Part shown: piece after piece, positions 29,971 through 32,373 of the stretch
Layout of the letters: every line of letters starts with the position of its first letter
How positions within the stretch are numbered: position 1 is the first letter of the stretch
NCBI GenBank assembly: GCA_023142215.1
Contig: JAGLJW010000006.1
Location: 1 to 32,373 of the forward strand
Length of the DNA stretch: 32,373 bases
From: Candidatus Parcubacteria bacterium
Lineage (GTDB): Bacteria; Patescibacteriota; Patescibacteriia; Patescibacteriales; UBA12075
Reading direction: 5' to 3'
Translations under genes and position numbers: made by a program
The notes under the pieces: generated by a model
What the model saw: the letters and a program-made list of their open reading frames with translations, nothing else
Told to the model about the DNA's origin: nothing
Database searches by the model: none

Positions 29971-30819
29971 CTAATCACTTAAGGCTTCAATTATTTGAAC
30001 CCGTTCTTTGTTGGAAATAAACTGCATCTTCCTAATAGCTCTGTTTATACTAATCTCAATTTTTGAAATAGTAAGACCAAATTGTTTAGAAAGTTCAGAG
30101 CGTTTCATAAACTCATGTCCGTTTAAACTATACTTATGCATAATGAGCTTTTTTTCTAGCTCGTTTAATTTTTCTAGCCTTTTATCAACCAATTTTGAAA
30201 GATCATTACGACTCAATATTTCTTCTGGACTCTTTGCTCCTTTGTTTATAATTATTTCTTTCAAATCACCCCCTTTGCCATCTCTTTCGTTCTTCTTATC
30301 TAAAAATAGGTTCTTCTTCATAAGATTCTGATAAAACAATACATCATTTTCATTCATGCTTATTAAACCTGCAATTTCTTCAGTAGTAGGAAACCTCTCT
30401 TTTCTCTTCTCGAAATCTCTAATAACCTTTCTCATCAACAAAAGTATTTCTTGGATATGACCGGGGGGTCTTATTTCATTTGAATTATCATAAATATATT
30501 CAAAAATTTTTTGCTTTATCCACCAAGTTGCATAAGTTGATAATTTACCTCTACTAGGATTCCACTTTTGAACAGCTCTTATTAAACCATTGTTTCCCTC
30601 TTGGATGACATCTAACAATCCATCTTTATCTCTAGTGTATTTTTTTGCCAGAAAAACTACTAACCGTAAATTTGCTTTAACAAGCTCATCTTCAGCATGT
30701 TTATCACCTTTCTCTATCTTACGGGCTAATTTAGCAGATTCGTCTTTAGATAGCATTTTAATTGCAAACACTTCTCTTAAGTACCTACCTAACATCGAGT
30801 TATCTTTAAACTCGTTCAT
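29971..30819 (-). CDS. Alternative sigma-70 family factor
   Basis: 282 residues. Region 1.2 (NSMLGRYLREVFAIKMLSKD), region 2 (ANLRLVVFLAKKYTRDKDGL, then LLDVIQEGNNGLIRAVQKWN and STYATWWIKQKIFEYI), region 3 (PGHIQEILLLMRKVIRDFEK) and a diverged region 4 (LEKLNELEKKLIMHKYSLNG, SELSKQFGLTISKIEISINR). It lacks the long region 1.1, so it is a group 2/3-type alternative sigma. Region 2.4 keeps ATWWIKQ. Strong Shine-Dalgarno AAGGAG. It lies in the possible tRNA-Gly island, away from any anti-sigma gene. 30840-30972 holds only AT-rich sequence with a weak TTGATC-18-TTTAAT promoter. Confidence 0.92.
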   Translation of the reverse strand: MNEFKDNSMLGRYLREVFAIKMLSKDESAKLARKIEKGDKHAEDELVKANLRLVVFLAKKYTRDKDGLLDVIQEGNNGLIRAVQKWNPSRGKLSTYATWWIKQKIFEYIYDNSNEIRPPGHIQEILLLMRKVIRDFEKRKERFPTTEEIAGLISMNENDVLFYQNLMKKNLFLDKKNERDGKGGDLKEIIINKGAKSPEEILSRNDLSKLVDKRLEKLNELEKKLIMHKYSLNGHEFMKRSELSKQFGLTISKIEISINRAIRKMQFISNKERVQIIEALSD

Positions 30820-30973
30820 TTCTTCATCTCCTTATTGAAATTTATTATTAAATTAAAAATATTTTAAAATGATCAAAGCTATTTTAACTTTAACATGTTC
30901 TTAAATGGTTCAATCAAAAAAATAAACATTTATCTCTCCAAACTAAATACATAAGAGGCTTGTTTTCTACGTG

Positions 30974-31046
30974 AGCGGGTAGAGGGAATCGAACCCTCAT
31001 CCTCGGCTTGGAAGGCCGACATATTAAACCGTTATACTATACCCGC
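30974..31046 (-). tRNA. tRNA-Gly(TCC)
   Basis: 73 nt. Acceptor GCGGGTA/TACCCGC, anticodon arm TCGGC-CTTCCAA-GCCGA (anticodon TCC), T arm with GTTCGAT, discriminator U. CCA is not encoded (CAC follows), unlike tRNA-Arg and tRNA-Ala. Confidence 0.92.
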
Positions 31047-31110
31047 GATATTCAAATTTTAACTATTAACCATAATAACAAATGAATCTTAATTGTCAAT
31101 TGTCATTTTG

Positions 31111-31185
31111 TCGGGGAGCCGGGATTCGAACCCGGGATCTCACGGTCCCAAACCGCGCGCCCTAAGCCAGCTAGGCCACACCCCG
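31111..31185 (-). tRNA. tRNA-Pro(TGG)
   Basis: 75 nt. Acceptor CGGGGTG/CTCCCCG with a U6-U67 mismatch, anticodon arm CGCGG-TTTGGGA-CCGTG (anticodon TGG), T arm CCGGG-TTCGAAT-CCCGG, discriminator A. CCA not encoded. Confidence 0.92.
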
Positions 31186-31204
31186 AAATGTCCATTAAAA
31201 AAAT

Positions 31205-31891
31205 CTATCTAAAATACTTTTTCATTCCATCAATCCAACCTATCATTCTAAAAAAACATTTAACATTATATATTCTGATATGAGCAGTTCCAAATGGTAA
31301 AGATTTTTTATTTCTAATTCCTTTGCTACTTTTATTCAACTTAGCACAAGTCTTTATAAATTTATCCTTTGTTAAACCTGTGACTTCAGACCATCTAATT
31401 ACTGCTTTATCAATATTCACATTCGGATGAACAATTATCTGAATTTTAAATTTTTCTTCATACTCTTTGAAATATTTTCGAAAAAATTTCATCATTAAAA
31501 TAATCATCTCTTCGTCTGAATTCACAAAATCAACAACCTTCCATTTACTCCCATAAGCCCCTTTTTTATAACCTTCAGCCCAATATAGCGAAACCCCTAT
31601 TATAAATAAATCATCTTTGGCAAATATCTTAAATTCATTCTCTCCTATTAATTTAATCTCTTCAACTCTCTCTTTAGCTAAAATTGTTTGCCTTTTATTT
31701 CTTTGAATTAATTTTAAAGTACTCCTTTCATAAGATCTTTCTGATATCTTTTTTTTAGCTTTTTCGCTAATTTCAATATCTTTCAACCAATAACTTAAGG
31801 TGCTTTTAACAACACCAATTTCTTTAGTTATTTGACTATAACTGTTTCCGTCTTTTCTTAATTGTATTGCTAACTTCTTTTTTTGTTTCAT
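31205..31891 (-). CDS. HTH protein with LAGLIDADG-like C-terminal region
   Basis: 228 residues. N-terminal helix-turn-helix (about 1-45: RKDGNSYSQITKEIGVVKST, LSYWLKDIE) and a charged helix (about 45-80). From about 90: IIGVSLYWAEGYKKG, VDFVNSDEEMIILMMKFFRK, HIRIYNVKCFFRMIGWIDGM. The L-Y-W-A-E-G and V-D-F-V-N-S-D-E-E-M blocks are typical of a family common in CPR bacteria and archaea that resembles LAGLIDADG folds; nuclease activity is not shown, as catalytic acids are not obvious. An 11-bp inverted repeat flanking its -10 box suggests self-repression. Start ATG without Shine-Dalgarno sequence. Confidence 0.8.
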   Translation of the reverse strand: MKQKKKLAIQLRKDGNSYSQITKEIGVVKSTLSYWLKDIEISEKAKKKISERSYERSTLKLIQRNKRQTILAKERVEEIKLIGENEFKIFAKDDLFIIGVSLYWAEGYKKGAYGSKWKVVDFVNSDEEMIILMMKFFRKYFKEYEEKFKIQIIVHPNVNIDKAVIRWSEVTGLTKDKFIKTCAKLNKSSKGIRNKKSLPFGTAHIRIYNVKCFFRMIGWIDGMKKYFR

Positions 31892-31895
31892 AATA

Positions 31896-31945
31896 TTGAA
31901 CCTATGAGATACTGATAGTATAACATAGGTTCAAATTTATGACAA
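31896..31945 (-). promoter_or_regulatory. Promoter flanked by an 11-bp inverted repeat
   Basis: Minus strand TTGTCA (31945-31940), 17 bp, TATACT (31922-31917). Perfect arms TTGAACCTATG (31896-31906) and CATAGGTTCAA (31924-31934) lie on both sides of the -10 box, a good arrangement for repression by the encoded HTH protein. Confidence 0.75.
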
Positions 31946-31948
31946 CTG

Positions 31949-32278
31949 TGCCGCGGGACAGATTTGAACTGTCGACACAAGGATTTTCCAAAATTTTTCT
32001 TGGATTTCTCACAAGGATCGGACTATATCATCTCCGGTAAACTAAATACTACGGAGTTGGGCGCTAATGCAAGATTATTGTTGGGACTCACTTGCTAGTC
32101 TCTACACCTTCCTTAAAACTTAAACCCTTTAAGGCTTGGCTCGGGATTGTCATACCGCGTAAAATCACTATGTGATCACATGGCTTAGATTTCCCCGAAT
32201 TCACCCAATTTGCACATTAATGTTTCCATTAAAGGGACCGAAATTCAGTCCTTTGCTCTACCCCTGAGCTACCGCGGC
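31949..32278 (-). tRNA. tRNA-Phe(GAA), split by a group I intron
   Basis: 5' exon 32278-32247 (32 nt, GCCGCGGTAGCTCAGGGGTA to ...AAAGGACT) and 3' exon 31988-31949 (40 nt, GAAAATCCTTGTGTCGACAG to CCGCGGCA). Joined, the exons give a complete cloverleaf: acceptor GCCGCGG/CCGCGGC, anticodon arm AAGGA-CTGAAAA-TCCTT (anticodon GAA), T arm GACAG-TTCAAAT-CTGTC, discriminator A. The anticodon arm and GTGTC variable loop are those of bacterial tRNA-Phe. CCA not encoded. Confidence 0.9.
31989..32246 (-). ncRNA. Group I self-splicing intron in tRNA-Phe
   Basis: 258 nt, no open reading frame, between U33 and G34. P1: exon GGACU pairs with the intron guide GGUCC, giving the required U.G pair at the 5' splice site. 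The intron ends in G (31989). Core elements are visible: AGACTAGCAAGTGAGTCCC (the R/P7 5' side) and GATATAGTCC (the S/P7 3' side), with GACTA pairing to TAGTC. Small size and tRNA location resemble the IC3 or IA subgroups; I cannot decide which. Confidence 0.88.
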
Positions 32279-32350
32279 TTATCAACCATTAACATTTAAC
32301 TAAATAATTAAAAATCAAGGATCTTTACAAATAGTTAATTGTTAATTTTG

Positions 32351-32373
32351 TTGCGGGAGTTGGATTCGAACCA
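32351..32373 (-). tRNA. 3' end of a further tRNA (runs off window)
   Basis: Minus strand TGGTTCGAATCCAACTCCCG followed by CAA: T-loop TTCGAAT, T stem and acceptor 3' strand TCCCGCA, discriminator A. An A at position 72 would fit an initiator tRNA-Met, but the anticodon lies outside the window, so identity is open. Confidence 0.7.

Overview
The window is a 32.4 kb, strongly AT-rich (about 30% GC by eye) bacterial segment. I read it as a member of the Patescibacteria/Candidate Phyla Radiation. This is inferred from gene content and style, not from a marker phylogeny: RNase J beside a membrane-anchored family-5 solute-binding protein and secG/rplT/rpmI/infC, an isolated fabZ, a TrmB-type regulator, several CPR-style orphan families, many genes without a Shine-Dalgarno sequence, and a group I intron in a tRNA gene. 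The standard bacterial code (table 11) reads all genes.

Layout. 1-1700: two tandem paralogous lipoproteins (minus), each with its own copy of the same promoter. 1780-4180: an OmpR-type response regulator and a soluble two-PAS histidine kinase (plus). 4250-6120: fabZ, a secreted 3D-domain protein and Maf (minus). 6330-7640: a HEPN-like unknown protein and the broken 3' end of what looks like a DNA methyltransferase, probably a decayed defence locus. 7680-13260: housekeeping block infC, rpmI, rplT, secG, solute-binding protein, RNase J (minus), with a 160-bp near-perfect palindromic MITE-like repeat wedged between infC and rpmI. 13330-14350: an HTH-phosphoribosyltransferase fusion behind a 26-bp palindrome that covers its promoter. 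14480-16370: a three-gene operon (small membrane protein, membrane J-domain protein, VWA protein with a frameshift in an A8 tract). 16620-17920: an AbiE-type toxin-antitoxin pair, with a miniature of the same MITE at its junction. 18000-19560: an O-antigen-ligase-like protein whose coding sequence carries four different in-frame repeat insertions. 19626-19806: tRNA-Arg and tRNA-Ala. 19870-22220: an EamA transporter and a GH1 glycosidase.

22395-28150 is the most unusual part. It holds a nucleotidyltransferase with an altered HxGH motif, a receiver-like protein, a pseudo-receiver/methyltransferase fusion, a fusion of sigma-70 region 4 to the RNA polymerase alpha C-terminal domain, a two-domain protein ending in the same receiver-like module, and a divergent TrmB regulator. 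Part of this cluster is a decayed duplicate: the lone receiver gene at 23344 is preceded by remnants of the N-terminal domain kept at 26272 and followed by a scrap of the sigma4-alphaCTD gene, and the copy is flanked by 42-bp direct repeats. Related TTGACA promoters precede the copies. I infer a signalling and transcription module; its function is unknown.

28215-30997 may be a small island bounded by a degenerate copy of a tRNA-Gly 3' end and the intact tRNA-Gly. It carries a candidate short RNA, a DUF6941-like protein, an XRE antitoxin, a toxin gene broken by an in-frame TAG, and an alternative sigma factor. The right end has tRNA-Gly, tRNA-Pro, a repressor-like HTH protein with its own operator, a tRNA-Phe split by a 258-nt group I intron exactly 5' of the anticodon, and the 3' end of another tRNA.
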